A DNA stretch of 64,000 nt from Siminovitchia acidinfaciens (lineage in GTDB: Bacteria > Bacillota > Bacilli > Bacillales > Bacillaceae_C): NCBI RefSeq assembly GCF_003605385.1, contig NZ_QYTV02000008.1:81586-145585 (forward strand), read 5' to 3'. Shown here piece by piece: positions 55,781-64,000 of this stretch; positions within the stretch are counted from its first letter, which is position 1; the number at the start of each line of letters is the position of its first letter. The notes under the pieces are model-generated. The model saw nothing but the letters and a program-made list of their open reading frames with translations. It was not told the DNA's origin and did no database searches. The translations under genes were made by a program, and so were the position numbers.

Positions 55781-57052
55781 ATGAGCGAGCAGGAAGAGCA
55801 ATCTTTTTTTAAAAAAGAAATATCCCGACGTGAAATGTTGAAAATCGCAGGGATCGGCGGAGCAGGCATCATTATCGGTGCATCCGCTCTTCCCGGGGTT
55901 TTGAATGCCTTGGGGGCTAATCCATTCGTTGATGACGATCCTTCTGCTGAAAATAAGGTCAATTTTTACGGCAAACATCAATCGGGTATTGCAACGAAAG
56001 ATCCCGAGCATGTCTATTTTGTCTCTCTAAATTGCACAGCCAGGTCGAAGGCGGAATTGAAGGAGATGTTCAAGGTTTGGACAAACCAAAGTGCGGAGCT
56101 GATGAACGGCCGGCTTGTAGAACCGTATAGCTCCAATACACTCATGCCACCGGCTGATACGGGTGAAGCGACCGGACTTGATGCTTCCCACCTTACTTTG
56201 ACGTTCGGGGTGGGCCCAAGCCTATTTGAGAAAAAAGAGCTTGGTCTGCAGCATATGAAACCGAAAGAATTGAAAGACTTGCCGCATTTTCCGAAAGATC
56301 AACTGGACCCCGATTACGTTGGAGGAGATATTAGTATTCAGGCTTGTGCGGATGATCCGCAGGTTGCCTTCCATGCTGTCAGAAACCTAGTCCGCTCCGC
56401 ACGAGGAAAAGTGACCATGCGCTGGTCGCAGACCGGCTTTAATTCTTATGAGATGAAAGGCAAGAGGAAGCAGACCCCACGGAATCTATTCGCCTTTAAA
56501 GATGGTACTGGCAATCCGGATGTGGATAATGTAAAAGAGATGAACAAGCACGTCTGGGTTCAGGCAGGTGACTCTAAAAGCTGGCTGTCAGGCGGCACTT
56601 ACATGGCTGTCAGGCGGATTCAAATGCATCTGGAGACATGGGACAGGACGGCTTTAAGTGCTCAGGAGGCGACTTTTGGCCGCCATCGCGACAGTGGTGC
56701 TCCGCTTGGGAAAAAAGGTGAGATGGACGATATGGGACTGGACAGGGTGGAAAACGGCAGTCCGGTGATCCCGGTCAATTCCCATGTCTACTTGGCAAAA
56801 CAGGTAAAAGACCGTATTTTAAGGCGCTCTTTCTCCTATTCGGACGGTGTCGATCGAAAGACTGGAACATTTGATGCTGGACTGTTATTCATTTCCTTTC
56901 AGAAGCATCCGAAGCAGTTCATTAATATCCAAAACAGTTTCGGCAGGGTTGATAAATTAAACGAATATATCACTCACCGTGGCAGTGCACTGTTCGCCTG
57001 TTTTCCGGGTGTGAAAAAAGGAAGCTATCTTGGAGCTGAGTTGTTCGTATGA
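55781..57052 (+). CDS. efeB: EfeB Dyp-type heme peroxidase
   Basis: A 423-residue Dyp peroxidase with a twin-arginine signal (SRREMLKIAGIGGAGIIIGA). Family marks are FAFKDGTGNPD (GxxDG motif) and the late RRSFSYSDG. It is exported folded with heme and assists iron oxidation in the EfeUOB system. ATG 55781 has GGAGTGA upstream; 55772 overlaps efeO and is less likely. It overlaps efeU by 4 bp. Confidence 0.93.
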   Translation: MSEQEEQSFFKKEISRREMLKIAGIGGAGIIIGASALPGVLNALGANPFVDDDPSAENKVNFYGKHQSGIATKDPEHVYFVSLNCTARSKAELKEMFKVWTNQSAELMNGRLVEPYSSNTLMPPADTGEATGLDASHLTLTFGVGPSLFEKKELGLQHMKPKELKDLPHFPKDQLDPDYVGGDISIQACADDPQVAFHAVRNLVRSARGKVTMRWSQTGFNSYEMKGKRKQTPRNLFAFKDGTGNPDVDNVKEMNKHVWVQAGDSKSWLSGGTYMAVRRIQMHLETWDRTALSAQEATFGRHRDSGAPLGKKGEMDDMGLDRVENGSPVIPVNSHVYLAKQVKDRILRRSFSYSDGVDRKTGTFDAGLLFISFQKHPKQFINIQNSFGRVDKLNEYITHRGSALFACFPGVKKGSYLGAELFV

Positions 57053-58782
57053 AAAAAGCAATTATGATTTTTTGTCTAATATTTATAATGCTGGCCCCCA
57101 TGAATCTCGTTCATGCCCAGGATAGCTACAGCGGGATATTCAGTATTGTCGGGGATGCCATGATGAAAACGAAAGCAGGCGAATGGGCGAGTGTGCAAGA
57201 CCTCGCTGAACAGCTGACTGCCGAATGGAAACAGACAGCTCCTAAAAGCAAAGCGGCAACGGAAGTAGATAAAGCCATGCTAGAAATGAATGCCGCCGTG
57301 ATAAAGGAGAATAAGGAAGAGACACTGGCAGCTTTATCTGACATATCTCATGCACTCGTTGCATTGGAAAAAGAACAGAATCCTGTCGATGAAGCGGCAC
57401 ATCGGGAAGAAATCAAAACAATATTTTTCCCGATGCTGGACAACCTTAAGGCTTCAATTGGAGAAAAGGATGCTTTAAAAGCTGATGCTGAATACAAGAA
57501 GATTTTATCCGCATGGAGTAAAAAAGAAGGCATCATCCGTGAGCAAAGCATCGCCCATTACGGTAAAATTGAAACGCAGCTGGGGTTGCTGCGGATTGCG
57601 TTAACACAGGAAGAGAAAGACTTCGGACAAATGCAGATGATTGCGGAAACAATGTCTGATGCGTTTACTGAATTTGTGGCTGGAAAAGAAGTGAAGGCGG
57701 CAAATGAAGGGCATTCGCTCCAAACGCTCATTAATTTGCTCGAAAAAGCGGATCAGGCGATTGACGAGGAAAAACCAGAACAGGCTGTGGCTTCCTTGCA
57801 AGATTTTTTGACTATCTGGCCGTCCGTTGAAGGGGAAGTCCGTACGAGGAACGGGGGACTTTATACAAAGCTGGAAAGTGGTATTCCAGTCATTGCCGGA
57901 AAGCTTTCTTCTTCGGGGACCGATCTGAAGGAGCAGCAAAAAAAAATCAATGCATACAAAATGGATATCCTTCAACTGCAGGAAAAAACAAGCTACACCA
58001 TCTGGGATGCGGCATTGATCCTGCTACGTGAAGGGCTGGAAGCACTCCTGATCATCGCTGCCTTGATTGCTTTTTTAAGAAAAGCAAATGCGCGCCAATA
58101 TCAAAAGTGGATTTGGATTGGTGCACTTCTTGGAGTTGCCATGAGTGCCTGTGCGGCGCTTTTGATCAACGTCCTGTTTACAGCTGCGTCACAAGGTGCG
58201 AACAGGGAAGTGATAGAAGGGATTACTGGAATCATAGCAGTGATTATGATGATAGGTGTCGGTATCTGGCTCCATCAAAAGTCCAATATTCAAGCATGGA
58301 ATCATTTTATTGAAAAACAAATGGGGGCCGCTTTATCTACGGGCAGTATCGTATCTATGGCCTTTATCAGTTTCCTGGCCATTTTTCGTGAAGGGGCGGA
58401 AACGATCATCTTCTATATGGGAATGGCCCCGTCAATCGGGACAGGGGAGTTGGCCGCAGGAATTGGTATTGCAACTGCGATTCTAGTTGTCTTAGCATTT
58501 TTACTGATCAGGTACAGCTCCAAAATAGCAGTGGGACTATTTTTTAAATCAGCTACCGTTTTAATTTACTTTTTGGCGTTTAAAATCCTGGGTGTAAGCA
58601 TACATGCACTTCAATTGACCGACCATATCCGAGCAACACAGCTTCACTCGTTGCCGACAATCAACCTTATTGGATTTTATCCTTCATTGGAAGTCATTAT
58701 CCCGCAGATTCTTCTGTTGGCTGTTATTATGATCGCTTCCTTTATTATTCATAAACCGGGCAAACATGTGCAGCCCTCGTAA
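57049..58782 (+). CDS. efeU: EfeU iron permease (FTR1 family) with extracellular N-terminal domain
   Basis: A 577-residue protein: signal peptide (1-24, ending near AQD), a helical extracellular domain (about 25-310) and an FTR1 membrane domain of seven helices. Both REGxE iron motifs are present, LLREGLEALLI (about 325) and FREGAETIIFY (about 446). It is longer than the B. subtilis homologue. The order efeO-efeB-efeU differs from the common efeU-first order. A terminator follows. Confidence 0.92.
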   Translation: MKKAIMIFCLIFIMLAPMNLVHAQDSYSGIFSIVGDAMMKTKAGEWASVQDLAEQLTAEWKQTAPKSKAATEVDKAMLEMNAAVIKENKEETLAALSDISHALVALEKEQNPVDEAAHREEIKTIFFPMLDNLKASIGEKDALKADAEYKKILSAWSKKEGIIREQSIAHYGKIETQLGLLRIALTQEEKDFGQMQMIAETMSDAFTEFVAGKEVKAANEGHSLQTLINLLEKADQAIDEEKPEQAVASLQDFLTIWPSVEGEVRTRNGGLYTKLESGIPVIAGKLSSSGTDLKEQQKKINAYKMDILQLQEKTSYTIWDAALILLREGLEALLIIAALIAFLRKANARQYQKWIWIGALLGVAMSACAALLINVLFTAASQGANREVIEGITGIIAVIMMIGVGIWLHQKSNIQAWNHFIEKQMGAALSTGSIVSMAFISFLAIFREGAETIIFYMGMAPSIGTGELAAGIGIATAILVVLAFLLIRYSSKIAVGLFFKSATVLIYFLAFKILGVSIHALQLTDHIRATQLHSLPTINLIGFYPSLEVIIPQILLLAVIMIASFIIHKPGKHVQPS

Positions 58783-58790
58783 ATGAAGAA

Positions 58791-58827
58791 AACACACCGA
58801 AGCAGCTGTTGGCTCGGTGTGTTTTTT
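58791..58827 (+). terminator. Intrinsic terminator of efeOBU
   Basis: Arms ACACACCGA (58792-58800) and TCGGTGTGT (58814-58822) enclose a 13-base loop; six T follow. Confidence 0.88.
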
Positions 58828-58892
58828 ATGCTTTATAGGTTGAATTTTATTATTTACTTTGAGCCAATGTTGATGTGGACCAATTAATCTTG

Positions 58893-59032
58893 CCCAATGT
58901 TCTTCTGGTGTCTGTTTTTATGAAGCTCGCCTTTTTCGGACATGCTCTTTGGCCAAGATACCCGTTTTTAACAAAGCCAGCTTTTTTTCAGTCATGTTCT
59001 TCGGCCAAGATACCCGTTTTTTACGAAGATGT
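58893..59032. repeat. Imperfect tandem repeats, about 50 bp each
   Basis: The unit CATGYTCTTYGGCCAAGATA plus CCCGTTTTT and a [AC]AAAG end begins at 58941 and 58993 (period 52). A more diverged copy begins near 58895. No gene or known RNA fits; an 85-codon frame through it lacks a ribosome binding site. The stretch between the efe terminator and the DUF4870 gene holds nothing else that I see. Confidence 0.7.
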
Positions 59033-59248
59033 TGCCCGTGTTTGCCATTTTTCCATTGCCACAGGAGTAAAATTTAAGGTGATTATTTCCATGTCTCAAG
59101 GTAGCCACAGTGAAAAATTTAAATTAATTTAGATAATTGGTTAATTACAGATTTTTTTGTATTTTTTTCTAGATTCAATAGTATTCAAATGATGAATTTG
59201 ATACACTCAAATCAACAAAATTTCGTAGTAAGAAAGGAGGAGGAACAA

Positions 59249-59635
59249 TTGGACGAAAAAAAACAAGAAATTGAATCTAGCAGTAACGAGGTACCGGAGA
59301 AATCATCCACCGGTCTGGATGAGAATATTGCAGGACTGCTGTGCTATTTGGGTACGTTTGTGACAGGCATTATTTTCTTTTTCCTTGAAAAGAAAAGTTC
59401 ATTTGTGAAATTCCATGCCATGCAGTCCATTGTGCTTTATCTTATGCTTGGGATTTTAAGAGTGGGCGTTGGATACGTACCATTTGTCGGATGGATTCTG
59501 AAGGCCGTTATTTCCTTGATTGGTCTCGTATTATGGATTTTGCTCATGATCAAAGCTTATCAGCACGAACGGACCAGATTACCGATTGTGGGTGAAATTG
59601 CTGAAAATCTTTTGGAGAAGAATAGCCGAAATTAA
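59249..59635 (+). CDS. DUF4870 membrane protein
   Basis: A 128-residue protein with an acidic N-terminus, then NIAGLLCYLGTFVTGIIFFF, FHAMQSIVLYLMLGIL and a third helix (about 85-108), the DUF4870/Tic20-like pattern. TTG 59249 is chosen because AAAGGAGGAGG lies 7 bases upstream; the frame extends to 59189 without a site. Function unknown; it stands alone. Confidence 0.82.
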   Translation: MDEKKQEIESSSNEVPEKSSTGLDENIAGLLCYLGTFVTGIIFFFLEKKSSFVKFHAMQSIVLYLMLGILRVGVGYVPFVGWILKAVISLIGLVLWILLMIKAYQHERTRLPIVGEIAENLLEKNSRN

Positions 59636-59746
59636 AATAGGTTATATGCCAAATGGCCTGATTTGAAGAAATACAAAAACAAGGTTGACAATTGATTTCA
59701 TTCCGAATAGAATATGATTTACATTCACAAATTCATATTTTCATAA

Positions 59747-59861
59747 CTCTTATGAAGAGAGGTGGAGGGACTGGCCCTGCGAAGCCTCGGCAACCATTGA
59801 ATAATATTTTATTCAAACGGTGCCAATTCCAGCAGATTTTTATAAATCTGATATATAAGAG
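59747..59861 (+). ncRNA. SAM-I (S-box) riboswitch aptamer
   Basis: The conserved core is clear: GGTGGAGGGACTGGCCC (59761-59777), GAAGCCTCGGCAACC (59780-59794) and GGTGCCAATTCC (59819-59830), closed by CTCTTAT (59747-59753) with ATAAGAG (59855-59861). The P1 3' arm ATAAGAGG can instead pair with CCTCTTAT at 59895-59902, freeing or forming the terminator. SAM should switch expression off. Confidence 0.97.
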
Positions 59862-59891
59862 GCAAAGCTTGGTTAATATTGTCATAAGCGG

Positions 59892-59921
59892 AGACCTCTT
59901 ATTATTAAGGGGTCTTTTTTT
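59892..59921 (+). terminator. Riboswitch-controlled terminator
   Basis: AGACCTCTT (59892-59900) pairs with AAGGGGTCT (59907-59915) around ATTATT, followed by T to 59921. Its left arm overlaps the antiterminator partner of the SAM aptamer. Confidence 0.93.
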
Positions 59922-59962
59922 CTTGTATATCAGGGCACTTACAATCAAAGGAGATGAGGGGA

Positions 59963-60112
59963 ATGGGGGAAAAAGCAACGGTAGAAAAAGAGAAACTGGA
60001 AGTGATTGTAGAAGCGCTCGGCAATTTGCGTTTTGGCGAATTACAGATAACTGTCCACGAAGGGAAAATCGTCCAGATTAACAAAATTGAAAAGCGGCGA
60101 TTCCCTGCATAG
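59963..60112 (+). CDS. yezD: YezD-family (DUF2292) small protein
   Basis: A 49-residue protein with the family pattern LGNLRFGELQITVHEGKIVQ and a basic end. AAAGGAGATGAGGGG lies just upstream of ATG. It is the first gene after the SAM riboswitch, so it should be made when SAM is low, which fits a role in sulfur metabolism; the exact role of DUF2292 is unknown. A terminator lies about 190 bp downstream, before metQ. Confidence 0.9.
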   Translation: MGEKATVEKEKLEVIVEALGNLRFGELQITVHEGKIVQINKIEKRRFPA

Positions 60113-60300
60113 TAATAGAAAAGCGGAAGCTCCCGGTTAGTGACATACGGACTGGACTTCTCCGACTGAGTACAATGAAGTGGAGAAATGTTGACACATA
60201 GTCGAATGAGGGTGGGATTCCACTATAGCTGATTAGTCAATCAGCCCAAAAAACATGTTTAGTTTTGTTAATAAAGTATCTGAAGCTCACCGGACAACCG
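60113..60300. repeat. Degenerate REP-like repeat in the yezD-metQ gap
   Basis: AGAAAAGCGGAAGC and the following 90 bases resemble the Bacillaceae REP-like elements at 45441 and 52324 but are diverged. The rest up to the terminator is non-coding. AGGGTGGGA near 60210 recalls a T-box but lacks the ACCGCG part, so I do not call one. Confidence 0.4.
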
Positions 60301-60353
60301 GAGGCCTCTTGAATTCAACACAGCTTACTGTGTGAATCAAGGGGTCTTTTTTT
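60301..60353 (+). terminator. Long intrinsic terminator between yezD and metQ
   Basis: A stem of about 20 bp with two bulges runs from 60301 to 60346, with apical CACAG-CTTA-CTGTG; seven T follow. It may end the yezD transcript or act as an attenuator for metQ. The 245 bases from 60354 to the metQ start hold only a CCGGA/TCCGG hairpin (about 60503-60521). Confidence 0.87.
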
Positions 60354-60598
60354 GAAAAAAAGTACGAAAAGGAGTTGAGCTTTCCGACGGACGATAGGAA
60401 TCTACTGGTAATGATTGTAATGGTTTTATTTAATTCCTGAGTATTTTTATATGTAAAGTTTACTTTCAGTGGCTTCTTTTTCGCTGAAGAGTAGGAGCAC
60501 CGGACTTAAAAAAATCCGGATCCTTCAAAAAGAAGTCGGGCAGGGCACCATTTATGCATGTAATAAAAAATTCATAGTTTACATGAGGAGATAACCAA

Positions 60599-61429
60599 AT
60601 GAGAAAAACTTTGCTTTACATTACGTTAATTTTGAGTTTGTTTGTTTTGGGAGCATGTGGGACGACTTCAGCCAGTGAGGAAAAGAAAGTAATAACCATC
60701 GGTGCGACAGCGGGGCCTTACAGTGATCAATTGAGGGAGGGGATCATTCCTATCCTTGAAAAAGACGGATACAAGGTAAGTATCGTTGAGTTCAATGACT
60801 ATATCCAACCGAACATCGCTTTGGATGAAGGAGAAATAGACGCTAACCTATTCCAAAACCGGATTTATCTAGGGCAGTTCAATAAAGATCACAACATGGA
60901 TTTGGTTGCGTCTTATGCTGTACCGACTGCTCCAATTGCACTTTATTCGGAAAAACATCATACTTTGGACGATTTAAAAGAAGGCATGACGGTGGCCACA
61001 CCGAATGATCCTACCAATCTTGCAAGATCTCTGAATATGCTTGCAGATTTCGGTTTGATTAAAGTCAATGAAGACGCAGATCCAACGGTCGTTTCTGAAA
61101 AAGATATTGTGGAAAATAAGCTGAACTTAAAAATCAAGCCGATTGATCCGGCGCAAACCCCGCGTTCACTGGGGGATACGGACTTTGCTTTCATTAACGG
61201 GAACTTTGCACTCGCTTCAGGATTGAAGTTGGAGGAAGCTGTTGAAATCGAAAAAACCTCTGAAGACTATTTGATATATGTCACGCTCAGAAAAGAAGAC
61301 GTGGATGAGCCTTTTGCAAAGGCCTTGGAGAAAGCCTATCATTCTGACGAGTTTTTAGATTACACGAATAAGAGCGCCAAAGGGTATGTGAAGCCGCAGT
61401 ATCAAGTGGAGAAGGAGGCAAATAAATGA
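60599..61429 (+). CDS. metQ: MetQ methionine-binding lipoprotein
   Basis: A 276-residue NlpA-family lipoprotein: signal peptide with lipobox LGACG (Cys about 20), then VITIGATAGPYSDQLREGII and ANLFQNRIYLGQFN. It captures methionine for MetNI outside the membrane. GAGGAG precedes the ATG. The stop overlaps the metN start by 4 bp. Gene order Q-N-I differs from the common metN-metI-metQ. Confidence 0.93.
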   Translation: MRKTLLYITLILSLFVLGACGTTSASEEKKVITIGATAGPYSDQLREGIIPILEKDGYKVSIVEFNDYIQPNIALDEGEIDANLFQNRIYLGQFNKDHNMDLVASYAVPTAPIALYSEKHHTLDDLKEGMTVATPNDPTNLARSLNMLADFGLIKVNEDADPTVVSEKDIVENKLNLKIKPIDPAQTPRSLGDTDFAFINGNFALASGLKLEEAVEIEKTSEDYLIYVTLRKEDVDEPFAKALEKAYHSDEFLDYTNKSAKGYVKPQYQVEKEANK

Positions 61430-62427
61430 TTGAAATTGAAAGTGTCACAAAACAGTATAACAATGTGACGGCTGTCGATCATGTCAACCTGGTTATTCGC
61501 CAGGGAGAGATTTTCGGCATCATCGGATACAGCGGTGCTGGAAAGAGTACTTTGCTAAGATGCTTGAATCTTTTGGAAAGACCGACAGAAGGCAAGATTT
61601 TAATCGATGGCAAGGATCTTACATCATTATCCGATCGTGAGGTAAGAAAAGAACGCCAAAAGATTGGCATGATTTTTCAGCACTTTCATCTGATAAGTTC
61701 AAAGACAGTCTTTGAAAATGTCGCTTTTTCTTTAAAAGCCGCGGGAAAAACGAAAGAGGAAATTAAAAAACGAGTGCCGGAGCTGTTGGAAATGGTGGGA
61801 CTGTCAGACCGCAGCAGCCATTACCCTGCACAACTATCGGGAGGACAAAAGCAACGCGTGGGAATCGCACGGGCCCTCGCCAATGATCCAAAAGTTCTAC
61901 TTTGTGACGAAGCGACATCAGCACTGGATCCTACGACAACAAAGTCGATTTTACAGCTGTTGAAAAAAATCAATGAAACGCTTGGTATTACGATTGTGTT
62001 AATTACTCATGAAATGGAAGTGGTACAGGACATTTGCCATCGGGTGGCCGTTATGGAAAATGGCAAAGTTGTCGAGGTTGCCGATGTTTATGATATTTTT
62101 GCCAATCCGAAAACAGCCCTGTCGAAACAATTTGTTCAAACTGTCCATTCATTGGCCTTGCCTGAAAGACTGCTTGAAGGAAGAAAAGGGCCGATTGTTC
62201 AGATCACTTTCCAGGGAGAATCGGCAGAGGAGGCTGTCATATCTGAAACTTTGAGACAGTTCAATGTAAACGCAAATATTCTACATGGTCAGATTTCTTA
62301 TATCCAGGACCGCCCGCTCGGGACGCTCATCATTGAAATGATTGGCTCGAGCTCGGATGTGCAGCAGGCGATAGATTATATAACAAAACGGACGAATCAA
62401 TTGGAGGTGCTCGCCGGTGTTGCCTGA
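61426..62427 (+). CDS. metN: MetN methionine importer ATPase
   Basis: A 333-residue ABC ATPase: Walker A GYSGAGKST (about 38), signature LSGGQKQR (about 141), Walker B VLLCDEATSALDP and a C-terminal NIL domain (about 255-333), which lets intracellular methionine inhibit transport. AAGGAGG precedes ATG. It overlaps metI by 11 bp. Confidence 0.95.
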   Translation: MIEIESVTKQYNNVTAVDHVNLVIRQGEIFGIIGYSGAGKSTLLRCLNLLERPTEGKILIDGKDLTSLSDREVRKERQKIGMIFQHFHLISSKTVFENVAFSLKAAGKTKEEIKKRVPELLEMVGLSDRSSHYPAQLSGGQKQRVGIARALANDPKVLLCDEATSALDPTTTKSILQLLKKINETLGITIVLITHEMEVVQDICHRVAVMENGKVVEVADVYDIFANPKTALSKQFVQTVHSLALPERLLEGRKGPIVQITFQGESAEEAVISETLRQFNVNANILHGQISYIQDRPLGTLIIEMIGSSSDVQQAIDYITKRTNQLEVLAGVA

Positions 62428-63070
62428 GATGGTGAATGAATTCGGAAAAGCGTTTGTTGAAACTTCATGGATGATGGGGATTGCTGTCGCGTTCGCAGTA
62501 GTCATTGGTATTCCTCTTGGTGTAGCACTATTTGTAACAAGTGAGGGCATGTTTTGGCAAAACCGCTTCATGCAAAATGTAGCGGGAAGCATCATCAATA
62601 TCATTCGTTCCATACCGTTCATTATATTACTTGTCGTTCTGATTCCATTTACAAAATTGATTCTAGGTACAACGATGGGGCCAGCGGCTGCAAGTGTATC
62701 ATTGACCGTAGCGGCCATCCCTTTTTATGCCAGACTTGTGGAAACATCCTTGCGTGAAATTGACAAAGGTGTCATTGAGGCGGCGGAATCATGCGGTGCC
62801 TCCCCATGGCTGATCATCAAAGATGTACTTCTTCCGGAAGCAAAGTCAGGCATGATTGCGGGTCTTACCGTAACGGTAATCAGCTTATTAAGCTACTCGG
62901 CCATGGCTGGAATTGTCGGCGGTGGTGGGATCGGAGACCTGGCCATTCGCTTCGGCTATTACCGTTTCCAAAACGATGTCATGATTGCAACGGTTATCAT
63001 ATTGGTTATACTCGTCCAGTTGATTCAGTTTGGCGGAGACCGTGCAGCCAGGGCAGTGGATAAAAGATAA
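62417..63070 (+). CDS. metI: MetI methionine importer permease
   Basis: A 217-residue permease with five membrane helices and the EAA loop IEAAESCGASPWLIIKDVLL (about 115-135) that contacts MetN. GTG start with TTGGAGGTG upstream, overlapping metN. It completes the MetNIQ importer for methionine in the cell membrane. Confidence 0.94.
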   Translation: MLPEMVNEFGKAFVETSWMMGIAVAFAVVIGIPLGVALFVTSEGMFWQNRFMQNVAGSIINIIRSIPFIILLVVLIPFTKLILGTTMGPAAASVSLTVAAIPFYARLVETSLREIDKGVIEAAESCGASPWLIIKDVLLPEAKSGMIAGLTVTVISLLSYSAMAGIVGGGGIGDLAIRFGYYRFQNDVMIATVIILVILVQLIQFGGDRAARAVDKR

Positions 63071-63274
63071 AATATACCGTGAGCAGCGTGGTTGAGTCTA
63101 CCTTGAAAGGGGGCGATACCAAAGGAGAAGAAAGAAGTCATGTTTTAGGATCATATAAAAACGTAGTAGGTACGATATTTATATGATTTACGAGTCAGTA
63201 GTAACGGACTACAAGTTATCATGAATTTATATCCCAGGAAAAAATTAAAATAATGAAAATTGGAGTGGTGGAAA

Positions 63275-63730
63275 ATGGCAACAATAAGTCAACTAATTAA
63301 GGTAGCTACAGATGGCAAATGGGAAAGCGGATTGCAGACTTCTATTAATATCAGGGATTTTTCACCTATCATCGTTGATGAGCCAGTAAATCTTGGCGGA
63401 GCGGACGAAGGTCCGAATCCCGTTGAATTGGTTTTGGCAGGGCTCTCCAGCTGTGCATCAGTCATGATTGCATTAATTGCCAAAGAGCAGAATTTTTCAT
63501 ACAGCGGTGTTGAATTTAAGAATGAAGGGGAGTTGGATTTGCGTGGACTTCAGGGGGTTGAAGGCGTGTCCCCGCACTTTCAATCAGTGACGTTCGATGT
63601 GTTTTTTACGACAGACGAAAGCCAGGAAAAAATTAATATACTCAAGGATGAAGTAGAAAAAAGATGCCCGGTCCTTAACCTTTTGGCAGATGCAGGGGTC
63701 AAGGTTGAGGGTAACTGGGTGAAAGCTTAA
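63275..63730 (+). CDS. OsmC/Ohr-family protein
   Basis: A 151-residue OsmC-fold protein. The redox Cys pair is seen in LVLAGLSSCASVMIAL (Cys about 54) and VEKRCPVLNLL (Cys about 131). Family members reduce organic peroxides; this subgroup is often an uncharacterised YhfA/YitT-like OsmC. ATG 63275 has GGAGTGG upstream; 63260 would overlap it. It is about 200 bp from metI and probably separate. Confidence 0.85.
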   Translation: MATISQLIKVATDGKWESGLQTSINIRDFSPIIVDEPVNLGGADEGPNPVELVLAGLSSCASVMIALIAKEQNFSYSGVEFKNEGELDLRGLQGVEGVSPHFQSVTFDVFFTTDESQEKINILKDEVEKRCPVLNLLADAGVKVEGNWVKA

Positions 63731-63737
63731 TATGTTG

Positions 63738-63767
63738 GAAAAAGCCGCTGTTTAGCGGTTTTTTTTA
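63738..63767 (+). terminator. Intrinsic terminator after the OsmC gene
   Basis: AAGCCGCT pairs with AGCGGTTT around GTTT (63750-63753), followed by T to 63767. Confidence 0.85.
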
Positions 63768-63825
63768 TGTTGAGGAAATTATAAAATTCTATGCTTGTGG
63801 ATAACTTGTTAATTGGAATATGCTA

Positions 63826-64000
63826 CATCCAGCTCCAGCGCCACAGTTAATACGAGGAAGCCTTGTTCAGCTCGTCGCAAAGCACAGGAAGTTTCTCGAA
63901 GAAGCAGCTTGCCTACGATAAGTCAACATCGGCTCCGACGGACAGGACGTCCTAGTGCCACCGTAAGCCACAGGATGTGGCGATCTGAGGCGGCCTTCGT
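63826..64000. repeat. REP-like repeat running to the window end
   Basis: CATCCAGCTCCAGCGCC and GCCTACGATAAGTCAACATC match the 45441-45596 element in the same orientation, with a GACAGGACGTCC palindrome nearby. The rest is GC-rich and non-coding; it may continue past the window. Confidence 0.72.

Noticed and set aside
58875-59132. 85-codon frame after efeU
   Set aside because: It is produced by the tandem repeats and lacks a ribosome binding site.
59692-60081. 129-codon frame across the SAM riboswitch
   Set aside because: It runs through the aptamer and terminator; YezD in another frame is the real gene.
60200-60240. Possible T-box before metQ
   Set aside because: AGGGTGGGA is present but the ACCGCG part and a specifier stem are not seen.
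1-64000. CRISPR arrays, tRNA or rRNA genes, transposases
   Set aside because: I looked for regular direct repeats, tRNA cloverleaf ends and transposase motifs and saw none.

Overview
The window comes from a low-GC Gram-positive bacterium of the Bacillaceae. The reasons are strong AGGAGG-type ribosome binding sites with frequent TTG and GTG starts, an exopolysaccharide locus collinear with Bacillus subtilis eps (epsA, epsB, EAR RNA region, epsC, epsD, epsF, epsG, epsN, epsL), an LtaS-type lipoteichoic acid synthase, a TagE-type glycosyltransferase, an S-box (SAM-I) riboswitch, YezD and an efeOBU operon with a Fur box. The genus cannot be fixed from sequence reading alone.

Layout. Positions 1-2963 hold a nucleotidyltransferase cut by the window edge and an ABC exporter, probably the end of a lasso-peptide cluster. 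Positions 3140-40464 are a very large, AT-rich exopolysaccharide locus. It starts at a promoter whose spacer carries a SinR-type operator. It encodes a chain-length/tyrosine-kinase pair, a UDP-sugar dehydratase, GalU and GalE, at least eleven glycosyltransferases, an EpsG polymerase, a PglK-like ABC flippase, the aminotransferase EpsN, FemAB-like and ATP-grasp enzymes that may decorate an amino sugar, an embedded SinR/SlrR homologue, a tyrosine phosphatase and the initiating sugar transferase EpsL. It also has two PIG-L deacetylases, a NodB-like deacetylase fused to leucine-rich repeats, a patch of pseudogenes, a DUF115 protein, and a complete four-gene CMP-KDO pathway (kdsB-kdsA-kdsD-kdsC). 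A beta-helix protein and a VanZ-like protein close the locus.

Positions 40461-64000 look like ordinary, more GC-rich chromosome: glutaminase, MBL hydrolase, TagE-like glycosyltransferase, SDR protein, HAD phosphatase, a thiosulfate-type transporter with its TusA partner, LTA synthase, VOC protein, molybdopterin oxidoreductase, Fur-regulated efeOBU, DUF4870 protein, SAM riboswitch-yezD, metQ-metN-metI and an OsmC protein. REP-like repeats and clear intrinsic terminators separate the units.

The most notable biology is the KDO pathway, normally a Gram-negative trait, inside a Gram-positive eps locus. It sits beside a DUF115 protein, a family that includes CMP-nonulosonate transferases (Maf). 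SinR-type operators recur at the head of the locus and at internal gaps, including directly before the KDO genes, and a SinR-like regulator is encoded inside the locus. Together these suggest a biofilm-controlled polysaccharide with an acidic KDO-like ulosonic acid residue. This is inferred from sequence reading only.
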